In this document: piece by piece, positions 1 to 8,196 of the stretch
Layout of the letters: the number at the start of each line of letters is the position of its first letter
How positions within the stretch are numbered: the stretch's first letter is position 1
Assembly (NCBI GenBank): GCA_046047315.1
Contig: JBJOID010000024.1
Coordinates: forward strand, 1 to 40,824
Direction: 5' to 3'
Length of the DNA stretch: 40,824 bases
Origin: WGMK01 sp046047315
Lineage (GTDB): Bacteria; Hydrogenedentota; Hydrogenedentia; Hydrogenedentales; JAEUWI01
Program-made: the position numbers and the translations under genes
The notes under the pieces: generated by a model
The model's database searches: none
The model's input: the letters and a program-made list of their open reading frames with translations, nothing else
What the model was told of the DNA's origin: nothing

Positions 1-155
1 TCACCCTCGGCGGCGGCCTCCGTGGCAGCGCCGAGGGTGAGGCAAAGGCTGGGCACCAGCCCACGCGAGGTGGCCGCCAGCTCAAAGCCCACCAGCAACA
101 GGGCAAGCGCCCTGAACCAGGTGGAATGTGTATCTCTGAAGCATCTAGACAGCAT
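1..155 (-). CDS. N-terminal fragment of an unidentified membrane or exported protein (runs off the left edge)
   Basis: Read leftwards from an ATG at 155, the frame is open for 51 codons to the window edge. The product begins MLSRCFRDTH and then has a hydrophobic stretch (about residues 14-30, with ALALLLVGFELAA) that looks like a signal anchor or first membrane helix. There is no clear Shine-Dalgarno sequence before the ATG, so the start is uncertain. A plausible minus-strand promoter (211-182) lies upstream and supports a gene here. It is divergent from gmd. Too little is visible to name a family. An overlapping plus-strand frame at 22-207 shows no recognisable features and is probably a shadow. 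Confidence 0.45.
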   Translation of the reverse strand, partial: MLSRCFRDTHSTWFRALALLLVGFELAATSRGLVPSLCLTLGAATEAAAEG

Positions 156-161
156 GAAAAA

Positions 162-179
162 ATCCGGCATTAACCGGAT
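162..179. promoter_or_regulatory. Small perfect inverted repeat in the gmd divergent region
   Basis: ATCCGG and CCGGAT form perfect 6-base arms around the loop CATTAA. The repeat covers the predicted transcription start of the leftward gene, where an operator or a 5' leader hairpin would sit. No run of T follows in either direction, so it is not a convincing terminator. Confidence 0.3.
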
Positions 180-181
180 AG

Positions 182-211
182 AGCCTATCGAAGACCGAAT
201 TCTGTAGTCAA
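182..211 (-). promoter_or_regulatory. Candidate promoter for the leftward gene at 155
   Basis: On the minus strand a -35-like TTGACT (211-206) is followed after 18 bases by a -10-like TAGGCT (187-182). Transcription would start near 175. The -35 is close to consensus and the -10 is weak, so this is an inference from sequence alone. Confidence 0.35.
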
Positions 212-249
212 GAATTTCCATTTCGATTGTTCGCTAATCGGGGTGGGGC

Positions 250-279
250 TTGCGCCCTTGCGAGGGCATCCACTAGACT
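250..279 (+). promoter_or_regulatory. Weak candidate promoter for the gmd operon
   Basis: TTGCGC (250-255) and TAGACT (274-279) are separated by 18 bases and would start transcription near 286, giving a leader of about 20 bases that contains the gmd Shine-Dalgarno. Only three of six -35 positions match consensus. Confidence 0.25.
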
Positions 280-307
280 CCCCGGAATACAGCGAGGAGT
301 GCTATAC

Positions 308-1309
308 ATGGCGGACACGGGGGCGCGGCGCGCGCTAATCACCGGCATCACCGGGCAGGATGGTTCCTATCTTGCGGAACTGCTGCTCGACGAGGGCTAC
401 GAAGTTTACGGCGTGGTGCGGCGTTCCAGCTCGGAGAAGTTCGAGCGCATTGCCCACATCAAGGACAAGCTCACGCTGGTGCAGGCCGACCTGACGGACC
501 AGGGGTCGATGGTGGAGGCGGTCGGCGACATTCGCCCGACGGAGGTCTACAACCTCGCGGCGCAGTCTTTCGTGCCCACGTCGTGGAGCCAGCCGCTGCT
601 AACCGGCGAGATCACCGCGCTCGGCGTGACGCGCATGCTCGAGGCCCTGCGGCTCGTCGACAAGAAGATTCGCTTCTACCAGGCCTCGTCGAGCGAGATG
701 TTCGGCCACGTGCGTGAAACGCCCCAGGTGGAGACGACGCCGTTTTATCCCCGCAGCCCTTATGGCGTGGCCAAGGTCTACGGCCATTGGATCACCGTGA
801 ACTACCGCGAGAGCTACGACATGTACGCCTGCTCGGGGATCCTGTTCAACCACGAGTCCCCCCGGCGCGGGCTCGAGTTCGTCACGCGCAAGGTCACCGA
901 CGGCGTGGCCCGCATCAAGCTGGGCCTTGCCGACTCGTTGTCCCTCGGCAATCTTGAAGCGAAGCGCGACTGGGGTTTTGCCGGGGACTATGTGCGGGCC
1001 ATGTGGCTGATGCTCCAGCAGGACGAGCCCGACGACTTCGTGGTTTCCAGCGACGAGACGCACAGCGTGCGTGAGCTCTGCGAGATTGCGTTCGCCCATG
1101 CGGGGCTGGACTGGAATGACTACGTGAAGGTGGACCCGAAATTCTATCGCCCGGCCGAGGTGCACTTGTTGCTGGGCGACAGCTCGCGGGCGCGCAAGAA
1201 GCTCGGCTGGGAACCGAAGGTTTCCTTCAAGGGCCTGGTGGAGATGATGGTGGACGCCGACCTTGCCCGCGTCCAGGCCGAGATTTCCCATCCTCCCATC
1301 GTGGCATGA
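308..1309 (+). CDS. gmd: GDP-mannose 4,6-dehydratase
   Basis: This is a cytoplasmic NADP-dependent short-chain dehydrogenase of the extended type, 333 residues. It converts GDP-D-mannose to GDP-4-keto-6-deoxy-D-mannose, the precursor of GDP-rhamnose, GDP-fucose and related sugars. Visible motifs are the nucleotide-binding TGITGQDG at residues 12-19, the SSSEMFG segment near 127-133, the catalytic YGVAK (Y152, K156), and the family hallmark LFNHESPRRG. The start is the ATG at 308, because GAGGAG (294-299) lies 8 bases upstream; the frame is open back to 227 but that would add residues unlike the family. Its stop overlaps the rmd start (ATGA, 1306-1309), so the two steps of one pathway are translationally coupled. 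Confidence 0.96.
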   Translation: MADTGARRALITGITGQDGSYLAELLLDEGYEVYGVVRRSSSEKFERIAHIKDKLTLVQADLTDQGSMVEAVGDIRPTEVYNLAAQSFVPTSWSQPLLTGEITALGVTRMLEALRLVDKKIRFYQASSSEMFGHVRETPQVETTPFYPRSPYGVAKVYGHWITVNYRESYDMYACSGILFNHESPRRGLEFVTRKVTDGVARIKLGLADSLSLGNLEAKRDWGFAGDYVRAMWLMLQQDEPDDFVVSSDETHSVRELCEIAFAHAGLDWNDYVKVDPKFYRPAEVHLLLGDSSRARKKLGWEPKVSFKGLVEMMVDADLARVQAEISHPPIVA

Positions 1310-2232
1310 CACGCCGGGCGCTCATAACTGGCGCGGCGGGCTTTGCCGGGCGTCACCTTGCCCGACGGCTCGAGGGCAACGGCTGGGCAACGCTTTGTTC
1401 CGACCGCGAGGGGGAGGGCTGCGTGCCATGCGACTTTGGCATCGCGGGAGACATAGACGCGCTGATTGACGGGGCAGGCGACTTCACCCACGTGTTTCAC
1501 CTGGCGGCGCGCACCTTTGTTCCCGAGTCGATGAGCGATCCCTCCGGTGCCTTTCAGGTGAACCTGCTGGGGACCGTGCATTTGCTGGCGCGTCTGTCGC
1601 GCATGCCTGTGCCGCCGCGCGTGGTGTTCATAAGCAGCGCCGAGGCCTACGGCCCACCGCTTGCGCTGCCTGTAGACGAGCAGCATCCGTTGGCGCCGCA
1701 AAATCCCTACGCGGTTTCCAAGGCCGCGGCGGATCAGTATTGCGCCTATCTCTCCCGCGTTGCCAAGCTCGAGATCATTCGGGTGCGTCCCTTTAATCAT
1801 TCCGGAGCGGGGCAAACCTCGCAGTTCGTGTTGTCGAGTTTCGCGCGGCAGGTCGCCCGGATCGAGGCGGGCAAATCGGATCCCGTGCTTCAGGTCGGCA
1901 ATCTTGACGCCCGGCGCGACTTCTCCCATGTGGCGGACGTGATGGCGGCCTACGAGATGCTGGCACTTCACGGCGTGCCCGGCGAGGCCTACAACGTGTG
2001 CAGCGGCGATGTGGTTCGCGTCGGCGACGCGCTGGAGATGCTGCTGGCGCGAAGCGCCGCCGCGATTCGCGTGGAGACCGATCCCGCGCGCATGCGCCCG
2101 GTGGAGGTGGCCGAAATCCGCGGCTCGAATGAAAAGCTCCGACAACTCGGCTGGGCGCCCGATAAAGCCTTCGGCGATATTCTCGACGACCTGCTGGGCT
2201 ATTGGCGGAAACAGGAGGCCGTCGCGACGTGA
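1306..2232 (+). CDS. rmd: GDP-6-deoxy-D-mannose reductase (GDP-D-rhamnose forming), Rmd-like
   Basis: A 308-residue NAD(P)-dependent extended short-chain dehydrogenase. It has TGAAGFAG at residues 8-15, the active-site YAVSK (Y135, K139), and an Rmd-like RPFNHSGAGQ segment followed by VGNLDARRDF. Directly after gmd, the expected reaction is reduction of GDP-4-keto-6-deoxy-mannose to GDP-D-rhamnose, a building block of LPS or S-layer glycans. The ATG overlaps the gmd stop by 4 bases. A different 4-keto reductase or epimerase (for example toward GDP-talose) cannot be excluded from sequence alone, but the length and motifs fit Rmd best. Its stop overlaps the next start as GTGA (2229-2232). Confidence 0.85.
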   Translation: MTRRALITGAAGFAGRHLARRLEGNGWATLCSDREGEGCVPCDFGIAGDIDALIDGAGDFTHVFHLAARTFVPESMSDPSGAFQVNLLGTVHLLARLSRMPVPPRVVFISSAEAYGPPLALPVDEQHPLAPQNPYAVSKAAADQYCAYLSRVAKLEIIRVRPFNHSGAGQTSQFVLSSFARQVARIEAGKSDPVLQVGNLDARRDFSHVADVMAAYEMLALHGVPGEAYNVCSGDVVRVGDALEMLLARSAAAIRVETDPARMRPVEVAEIRGSNEKLRQLGWAPDKAFGDILDDLLGYWRKQEAVAT

Positions 2233-2726
2233 ATCCCGAGACCAACGAGAAACTCCGCACCCTGGACGAACTGGTGGATATCGCCCGGGACGCGCGCCGC
2301 GAGGACAAGACCGTCGTGTGGACCAACGGCTGCTTTGAGATACTGCACGCCGGGCACATCGAGTTTCTGCTGAAGGCGGCGCGTCTCGCCGATGTCTTCA
2401 TCGTCGGGGTTAACAGCGATGCCTCGGTGGCCGCGCTCAAAGGGGCGGGACGTCCGCTCACCGGGCTGGCCGAACGCGTGCAGGTCTTGTCGGCGGTCGA
2501 GTGCATCGACTATCTGGCCGTGTTCGACGAGCCCACTTCGGAGCGGGTGCTTGAAGCGCTTCGGCCCGAGGTCTATGCGAAGGGCATGCATCACCTGCAC
2601 GGCGGCATTCACCCCGGGGAGCGGGCCATTGTCGAGCGGGCGGGCGGGTGCATCGCCCTTATCGCAGGCGACCCGGCCATGTCCACGGAGAACATCGTCG
2701 CGAAGGTGCGGGCGGGCGGCGGCTGA
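2229..2726 (+). CDS. rfaE2: RfaE2/HldE C-domain-like nucleotidyltransferase (heptose-1-phosphate activating)
   Basis: A 165-residue protein of the cytidylyltransferase-like superfamily. The TNGCFEILHAGH segment (residues 32-43) carries the HxGH nucleotide-binding motif and matches the second half of bifunctional HldE. In that family the enzyme transfers AMP from ATP to D-glycero-beta-D-manno-heptose 1-phosphate, giving ADP-heptose for the LPS inner core. No heptose kinase domain is attached, so the kinase must be elsewhere. I chose the GTG at 2229, which overlaps the rmd stop as GTGA; the frame stays open slightly further upstream to 2202 inside rmd. A glycerol-phosphate cytidylyltransferase role is possible but the motif spacing fits RfaE2 better. 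Confidence 0.85.
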   Translation: MNPETNEKLRTLDELVDIARDARREDKTVVWTNGCFEILHAGHIEFLLKAARLADVFIVGVNSDASVAALKGAGRPLTGLAERVQVLSAVECIDYLAVFDEPTSERVLEALRPEVYAKGMHHLHGGIHPGERAIVERAGGCIALIAGDPAMSTENIVAKVRAGGG

Positions 2727-2761
2727 GCTGCGCGCATGCACCGCGCGCGGGGGATTAAGCG

Positions 2762-4366
2762 ATGCTCTTCGAACTGGCGGGCGGAATCGGGATTTTCCTG
2801 TTGGGCATGTCCCTGCTCACCTCGGGCCTCAAGTCCTTCGCGGGAGACGCCCTCCGCCGCATCCTGGTGCGTTTCACGGGCAATCCTTTCCGGGCCTTCC
2901 TTAGCGGTCTCTTCTCCACGCTGTTGATTCAGTCTTCCAGCGCCACCACGGTCACCGTCATCGGCTTCGTCAGTGCGGGCCTGCTCACTTTCCCCCAAGC
3001 CATCGGCGTGGTCTTCGGGGCCAGCCTCGGCACCACCGGTACCGGATGGATCGTCTCCACCCTGGGGTTGAAGATTAGCCTTGGCTTCTACGCCATGCCA
3101 TTGGTGGCGCTTGGGGCGTTCATCGAGTTGCTCGGGCGCGGCCGCTGGAAATCGCTGGGCCTCGCCCTCGCGGGATTCGCGCTCATCTTCGTGGGCATCG
3201 ACACCCTGCAACGCGGCATGGAGACGGTGGCTGCCTCCATGAATTTGTCCGCCCTGCCGCCGACGGGGGCGCTTGGCGCCGTGCTCGCAGTGGGCATTGG
3301 CATCGTCATGACGCTGCTGCTCCAGTCGTCCAGCGCGGCGGTCGCCACGGTGCTTACCGCGCTTCACACGGGCACGGTTACTTTCGAGCAGTCCGCCGCG
3401 CTCGCCATCGGCGCCGCCATCGGCACCACGGCCACCGGGGTCATCGCGGCGATTGGGGGCAGCGTGTCCGCCAAGCGCACCGCCCTCGCGCATGTACTCT
3501 TCAATCTGGCCACCGGCATTATTGCGCTTGCCTTGCTGCCCGGTTATCTCTGGTGGATTGCCTACGCCCAGGCGCACTGGAGCCTCGACCCCGGCGCCAT
3601 GAGCCTCGCTGCTTTCCACACCGCCTTCATCGCCGTGGGGGTGTTTATCTTCCTGCCTTTCGTGCGGCCCTTCGCGCGGCTCATCGAGCGCATGGCTCCA
3701 GACTCCGGCCCGGCGCTCACGCGTCATCTCGACCGGTCCCTCTATGCCACGCCGCCGGTGGCCATCGAGGCGTCGCGGCGCGCGCTCACCGAGACGGCTG
3801 TGCTGCTGATAAGCGAACTGCGGGCGGAGTTGGAAGACCCACGCCGCGACCACAGCGCGCAGGTTGCGGGGGAAATACAACAGGCGCTCGAGGACATACA
3901 GGACTTCCTTGCGCGTGTTCCGTCCAACGGGGATGAGGACGCCCTTGCCTCGGCGCGTGTCGCCATGCTGCATGCCATTGACCACCTGTCACGCCTGAGG
4001 TTGCGCATGCCGCTTCCCACGAGCGTGCAGCGCTCCCGCGAGAACGAGCGCCTGAAGGTCGCCGTGGACAAGTGCCTGCGCGTGATGGACGCGGGTATCG
4101 CGGGGCTATGCGGCCAGGGTGAGGAGGGCTGGCTGGACGGTATGGCCGACAGCGCCACCCAAACCTCGGAGGAGCGGCTGCGCGAGCGGCCGGTCATCCT
4201 TCATCAGCACACGCCCGAGTGGACGCCGTCGCAGATACTCGGCCTGCTTGACGCCATCCGCTGGGTGGAGCGCATCAGCCACCATACGTGGCGCGTGTGC
4301 CATTACCTGAGCGGCAATGGCGATGAGGCAGGGCTGTTGGATAGGGAGGACGTGCTGCGGGATTAG
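2762..4366 (+). CDS. Na+/phosphate cotransporter family protein with PhoU-like C-terminal region
   Basis: A 534-residue inner-membrane protein. The first 300 residues are hydrophobic and carry the duplicated signature of the Na/Pi-cotransporter II family: QSSSATT near residues 57-63 and QSSSAA near 187-192, each in a re-entrant-loop context. Residues from about 330 onward are soluble, helical and rich in charged residues, in the place where bacterial NptA-like proteins carry a PhoU-like domain. Expected function is sodium-driven phosphate movement, with the C-terminal region regulating it. It starts 35 bases after rfaE2 with only a weak purine run (GGGGG) before the ATG. It converges on the permease at 4376 with 9 bases between stops. 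Confidence 0.88.
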   Translation: MLFELAGGIGIFLLGMSLLTSGLKSFAGDALRRILVRFTGNPFRAFLSGLFSTLLIQSSSATTVTVIGFVSAGLLTFPQAIGVVFGASLGTTGTGWIVSTLGLKISLGFYAMPLVALGAFIELLGRGRWKSLGLALAGFALIFVGIDTLQRGMETVAASMNLSALPPTGALGAVLAVGIGIVMTLLLQSSSAAVATVLTALHTGTVTFEQSAALAIGAAIGTTATGVIAAIGGSVSAKRTALAHVLFNLATGIIALALLPGYLWWIAYAQAHWSLDPGAMSLAAFHTAFIAVGVFIFLPFVRPFARLIERMAPDSGPALTRHLDRSLYATPPVAIEASRRALTETAVLLISELRAELEDPRRDHSAQVAGEIQQALEDIQDFLARVPSNGDEDALASARVAMLHAIDHLSRLRLRMPLPTSVQRSRENERLKVAVDKCLRVMDAGIAGLCGQGEEGWLDGMADSATQTSEERLRERPVILHQHTPEWTPSQILGLLDAIRWVERISHHTWRVCHYLSGNGDEAGLLDREDVLRD

Positions 4367-4375
4367 TCCGGAGCG

Positions 4376-5353
4376 CTACTCGGGCATGCCCGTGACCCAG
4401 CTCGCCAGCCGGTAGTAGAGGGGGATGCCGAAGGTGACATTGAAGGGGAAGGTGACGCCCAGCGACAGCGCGATGTAGAGGCTGGGGTTTGCCTCGGGCA
4501 GCGCCAGGCGGAAGGCGGCCGGCACGGCGATATACGAGGCGCTGGCGCACAGCACGAGGAAGAGCATGCCGTTGCCGGTGTCCATGCCGATCATCCACAC
4601 CAGCATGGTGGCCAGCAGAGCGTTGAAGAGGGGATACCCTACGGCGAAGGCGGGCAGCGCCCAACCCGCGCTGCGCAGCTTGCGCACCCCGCGCATCGCT
4701 ACGATGCCCATGTCCAGCAGGAAGAAGCAGAGCACCCCGTCGAAGATGCCGGTGAAGAAGGGCTTCATCGCCGTGCGACCCGCCTCGTTGCTGAACAGGC
4801 CAATCAGCATGCTGCCCATCAGCAGCAATACCGAGCCATTCAGGCAGGCCTCATGCAGCAGGTGCTTGAGCTTGCCGGTCGGTCCCGCCTGATCGGTGGA
4901 CCAGCGCCGGTAAAGCAGAATGCCGATGATGATGGCGGGCGACTCCATCAAGGTCATGCAGGCGATCATGTGACCGCTGTATTCAATGCCCGAGCGTTGC
5001 AGGAATGCCGCCGCGGCAATGAAGGTGACCGCGCTTACGCTGCCGTAGGAGGCGGCCACCGCGGCCGCGTCGCGCACGGGGAGCACGCGCCGCAGCACGG
5101 AGAACGCGATGACCGGGGTGAGGATGGCCATGAACACGGCGGCGCCCACCGTGAGCGCCACCTCGGCGCTCATGCCGCTTTCGCGCAGCCCAGCCCCGCC
5201 CTTGAAGCCCACCGCGAACAACAGGTACATCGACAGCAGCTTGGGCACGGGCTCGGGGAAATCGAGATCGGAGCGCACCGCCACGGCGATGGCGCCGAGG
5301 AGAAAGAAGAGCACGGGCGGGCTGGAGAGATTGGCGAAGAAATCAGCGGTCAT
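4376..5353 (-). CDS. SbtA-like sodium-dependent bicarbonate transport family permease
   Basis: A 325-residue, almost wholly hydrophobic protein with about ten predicted membrane helices. The N-terminal half resembles the SbtA family (formerly DUF897): a long LLSMYLLFAVGFKGG segment near residue 40, and a YGSVSAVTF segment near residue 105 repeated in variant form in the second half. Characterised members import bicarbonate with sodium. No gene for the PII-like regulator SbtB is adjacent. In a probable heterotroph it may supply carboxylases or serve pH balance; the substrate is inferred from family only. The ATG at 5353 has a weak upstream GGGA. Confidence 0.8.
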   Translation of the reverse strand: MTADFFANLSSPPVLFFLLGAIAVAVRSDLDFPEPVPKLLSMYLLFAVGFKGGAGLRESGMSAEVALTVGAAVFMAILTPVIAFSVLRRVLPVRDAAAVAASYGSVSAVTFIAAAAFLQRSGIEYSGHMIACMTLMESPAIIIGILLYRRWSTDQAGPTGKLKHLLHEACLNGSVLLLMGSMLIGLFSNEAGRTAMKPFFTGIFDGVLCFFLLDMGIVAMRGVRKLRSAGWALPAFAVGYPLFNALLATMLVWMIGMDTGNGMLFLVLCASASYIAVPAAFRLALPEANPSLYIALSLGVTFPFNVTFGIPLYYRLASWVTGMPE

Positions 5354-5524
5354 CGCGCCATTCCCGTTGGGGTTTCATGCGCGCCACGGCGGGAACAGGC
5401 TGTCCCGCATCCGTATCTTGTGCTCGCCTGGATGACCGTGTTACTTCCTCTGCGTTGTCGTCGCGCCTTAGATGTTGACTGCAATCCCCTTGCTTTTTCA
5501 ACCGTGGACGCGGCCAGCCGCACT
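5354..5524. other. Intergenic region upstream of the SbtA-like permease
   Basis: This 171-base gap holds the leader of the leftward permease gene. A GC-rich inverted repeat, GCGGGA with TCCCGC, lies near 5391-5412. There is no convincing promoter pair and no hairpin followed by a T-run. Confidence 0.4.
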
Positions 5525-6211
5525 TTAGTGCGCGGCTTCCCCTTCCAGCACCACCTCGAAGGCGATGGTTTCGGCGGCGTCGGCCGCCTTGCCGGACGCG
5601 GTCACGCGCGCGACCACGTGGTCTTCCGCGACTTCATGCACCGTCAAGGGCGCGGCGCCGGGCTTTGAATCGGGGCGCAGGCTGATGATGGAGGGATGGA
5701 ACACGGCCGTCTCTTCCGCACTCGCCTCGGCCAGCGCGTCATGGCTGCCATAAGCCTCCACCTTCGTGTCCTTGGACACCGGGATCAAAACGCCGAAGTA
5801 CAGATAGTCCGAAGTGCCAAGGTGATCGCCGTCGTTGGGGCGCAGCCCCATGCGCATCGTGTACACCCCGGCAGACATCTCGTCGTCGCGGTAGTCGCGT
5901 CGATCGGCGTGCACCTCGACCACGCCCAGCAACTGCGATTCCTTTACCTGGTCGAGCGCCTTCTCGGCTGCTTCCGGCTTGGCGGAAAGGGGGAGTTCCT
6001 TCAGGAACCAGAGGGTTAGTTCCGGCGTGCCGTCCTTCTCCACAACCACTGCATCACCGGAGAGGAGGGCCTTTATGGGCTCACTCACGCCATCGGGTGC
6101 GGGCTTGGACTCCTGCTTGGCGTTCCACTCCGCGGCGTGTCCGGCGGCGGACAGGATCATCGTTGCGGCCAGGCACAGCGTGGTGCGGCGGAATACTCGA
6201 AACAACATCAT
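5525..6211 (-). CDS. Hypothetical secreted protein
   Basis: A 228-residue protein with a clear N-terminal signal peptide (basic start, hydrophobic LCLAATMILSA, cleavage near HAA-EW at about residue 27). The mature part is acidic and rich in beta-prone segments. A central stretch (about residues 110-150, VYTMRMGLRPNDGDH then YLYFGVLIPV) and a C-terminal half ending in EVVLEGEA suggest a beta-sandwich. I do not recognise a named family. Two ATG codons are adjacent (6211 and 6208); the GGGAG upstream is better spaced for the second. It is the last co-directional gene behind the molybdenum hydroxylase operon, 93 bases after the DUF1326 gene, so it may belong to that unit. Confidence 0.75.
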   Translation of the reverse strand: MMLFRVFRRTTLCLAATMILSAAGHAAEWNAKQESKPAPDGVSEPIKALLSGDAVVVEKDGTPELTLWFLKELPLSAKPEAAEKALDQVKESQLLGVVEVHADRRDYRDDEMSAGVYTMRMGLRPNDGDHLGTSDYLYFGVLIPVSKDTKVEAYGSHDALAEASAEETAVFHPSIISLRPDSKPGAAPLTVHEVAEDHVVARVTASGKAADAAETIAFEVVLEGEAAH

Positions 6212-6304
6212 ACTCTCCCTGCCCGCGATGGGGCGTGTTGACGCGGCGCAGCCGTTGGCGGTGTTTTCCCTTGACGCCGTAAGGTATGAGACGGTCCCCG
6301 GAGC

Positions 6305-6973
6305 CTAGTATTCAAAGGCTCCAAGGAAGGCGCCGCGCTGCTCGGTCGCGGCCCAGGTCAGGCCGAGCGCGTCACCCCGGTACGCAGCCACCTTGGTAAA
6401 GACCGGATAGGCGGCGCGCAATTCCGTCAGCGGTGGATAGAAGGTGCTTTCATTGCCACACACGTGGTCGTCGCCGCCCATGCAGCGCGTGCTGATGTCG
6501 ACCAAATCGGCTGCCTTCACTTCCGCACAACCCGACTTGTCGCACGTGGCGAGCTTCGTTGCGATGGGAGCGGACTCCACTTTCTTCACCGAACCCACGA
6601 CGTGGCCCGCCTTCTCGCGGACCATCGCCTCCAGCGCCGCGCGCTGTCCCGCAGTGGCTCGCTCATCCACGATGATAGACGCTTCAGATTCGACCTTCTT
6701 GCCCGCCACGTCGCCCAGCGTGTCGCGGCTTTCAAGCGCGGCAATCACGTTCAACCCGGAAATATCCACGCCGTCCCAGGCGCCCTCGGTCACCGACCAA
6801 ACCAGAATGGCCTCGCGTCCCGTGAGGCCCATCTCCCCATTGGCGAAGCAGGGGCCCGTGTAGACGTCACAGGTGCGAACTTCAAGATAACGGCCGTGGG
6901 CGACGTTTTCCGCCGTCGCGCCATGCGGCATCAACGACAGGGCTCCCGCGACCAACAAAAGCGCAGTCTTCAT
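6305..6973 (-). CDS. DUF1326 family secreted protein
   Basis: A 222-residue exported protein with a signal peptide ending near ATAEN (residue 22). The mature N-terminus YLEVRTCDVYTGPCFANGE is the hallmark of DUF1326, and several cysteines follow, including CDKSGC, RCMGG and VCGN, which could bind metal or form disulfides. The biochemical role of the family is not established. The start is the ATG at 6973 with GAGGA about 7 bases upstream; the frame is open to 7015 but lacks a ribosome site there. It follows the 66-residue cysteine-rich gene by 48 bases and lies downstream of a Tat-exported molybdenum hydroxylase, which suggests a shared compartment and perhaps a redox or metal role. Confidence 0.85.
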   Translation of the reverse strand: MKTALLLVAGALSLMPHGATAENVAHGRYLEVRTCDVYTGPCFANGEMGLTGREAILVWSVTEGAWDGVDISGLNVIAALESRDTLGDVAGKKVESEASIIVDERATAGQRAALEAMVREKAGHVVGSVKKVESAPIATKLATCDKSGCAEVKAADLVDISTRCMGGDDHVCGNESTFYPPLTELRAAYPVFTKVAAYRGDALGLTWAATEQRGAFLGAFEY

Positions 6974-7021
6974 CGTTTTGTCCTCACGCAATGGTGCTTC
7001 AATGCAAGGCCACACCCGTGG

Positions 7022-7222
7022 CTAACGGCAGTAACACCCGCGCGCCTTGATGCATTCCTCATGTCCGGTCATCGCGCCATCCGGCCCGAAGGTCTCATAG
7101 GTGCGGGTGCACCAATAGGCGGCGGCCCCGTTGGGATTGGGCTCCTCGTGGGCGGGTTTGTAATACATGTCCTTGCATCGCAAGTGTTTGCAAAGCAGTT
7201 CACCCTTTGGCGAGCGAATCAT
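7022..7222 (-). CDS. Small cysteine-rich protein of unknown function
   Basis: A 66-residue soluble protein with no signal peptide. Its six cysteines are grouped as CKHLRC, then WC, then EEC and CYC at the C-terminus, a pattern suited to binding zinc or an iron-sulfur cluster. It starts 11 bases after the FAD-subunit gene and its AGGAGA ribosome site overlaps that stop codon, so the two are almost certainly translated from one message. I do not recognise the family. By position it could be a maturation or electron-transfer partner of the hydroxylase, which is inference only. Confidence 0.75.
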   Translation of the reverse strand: MIRSPKGELLCKHLRCKDMYYKPAHEEPNPNGAAAYWCTRTYETFGPDGAMTGHEECIKARGCYCR

Positions 7223-7233
7223 GGCGTATCTCC

Positions 7234-8196
7234 TCAGCCGGCTGCGGCCGCGGCGAGGGCGGCGCGCTTCACGGCGGCTTTGACCAACTGCACCTTATAC
7301 GCATTGCCGTTGAGCGGCGTGGCGCCGAGCGCGGCCAGCTCTCCCGCCTTGCCCGCCGCCGTCTCGTCGACCGTGCCCGAAGCCAGCGCTTCTGCTGCTT
7401 CCGGACGGTTCCACGGCGTGGGGGCCACATGGCCCAGCACCACGCTGGCGAAGCCATCGCCCAGCGCAACCGCCGCCGCCACATAGGGCCAATCGAGGCC
7501 ATGGCGGTGGCGCACTTCGTAGCAGGCGTTCTTCAGGCCCTTCACGGGCAGTGAAATCGAACGCAGGATTTCGTTCGGAGCCAGCGCGGTCTCACGCTGG
7601 CTGTCCTCTTCAGGCGCCCGGAAGAAATCGGCGGCGGCAATGTCGCGCGGCCCGCCTTGACCCTGCACCGAGAGCGTGGCGCCCAGGCAGGCGAGCACCG
7701 GGCCCAGGCTGCTTGCGCTCACAAACTTTGCACGCCCCGCATTACCAAAGATGGCGTGATAGCGGTTGTCGCCCGTTTCCACCAGCGACTTCCCGCCCTC
7801 TTCGCCGAACAGGCCATGGCCAGTCCGGTAGTACCAGCACCGTGGACGCTGGCACAGGTCGCCACCAAGCGTGCCCACGTTGATCATCTGTTCGCTGCCG
7901 ATGCCGCGAATGGCGCTGGCGATGGCGGGGAAATGCTTCACCACCTCCGGGTGCGCGGCCACGGCCTTCAGGGAAGTCATCGCACCGATGCGCAGGTTGT
8001 CTCCCTGCGGCTCGATCCCCGATAACTCCGCGATGTTTCGCAGGCTGACCAGGCGCTTCGGCGCAACCAGGCCCTGTTTCAGGCAGGTGACCAAATCCGT
8101 GCCACCCGCATGGATTTCGGATTCGCCCCAGGATTCACCGAGAAGAGCGAGTGCTTCGTCCAGCGATTTGGGCGCGGCATATTCAAATGACTTCAT
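7234..8196 (-). CDS. Molybdenum hydroxylase FAD-binding subunit (xanthine dehydrogenase family, YagS/PaoB type)
   Basis: A 320-residue subunit that passes electrons from the iron-sulfur subunit to FAD. Family features are the N-terminal FEYAAPKSLDEAL, the FAD-binding HAGGTDL (residues 29-35), and IGSEQMINVGTLGGDLCQRPRC near 102-123. The cysteines in that last segment are where PaoB-like relatives carry an extra [4Fe-4S] cluster. The later cysteines of those relatives are missing here, so an extra cluster is doubtful. The ATG overlaps the stop of the molybdopterin subunit by 4 bases (8193-8196). It is the third gene of the operon. Confidence 0.92.
   Translation of the reverse strand: MKSFEYAAPKSLDEALALLGESWGESEIHAGGTDLVTCLKQGLVAPKRLVSLRNIAELSGIEPQGDNLRIGAMTSLKAVAAHPEVVKHFPAIASAIRGIGSEQMINVGTLGGDLCQRPRCWYYRTGHGLFGEEGGKSLVETGDNRYHAIFGNAGRAKFVSASSLGPVLACLGATLSVQGQGGPRDIAAADFFRAPEEDSQRETALAPNEILRSISLPVKGLKNACYEVRHRHGLDWPYVAAAVALGDGFASVVLGHVAPTPWNRPEAAEALASGTVDETAAGKAGELAALGATPLNGNAYKVQLVKAAVKRAALAAAAAG

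Noticed and set aside
22..207. 61-codon plus-strand frame at the left edge
   Set aside because: No ribosome site or recognisable motif. The opposite strand has a signal-like N-terminus and a candidate promoter.
2609..3985. 458-codon antisense frame opposite the phosphate transporter
   Set aside because: Composition is that of a high-GC shadow (G, R, E, A-rich), with no recognisable domain.
5490..5530. Terminator hairpin after the secreted protein gene at 5525
   Set aside because: The GCGG/CCGC stem is only 4 bases and no T-run follows it on the minus strand.
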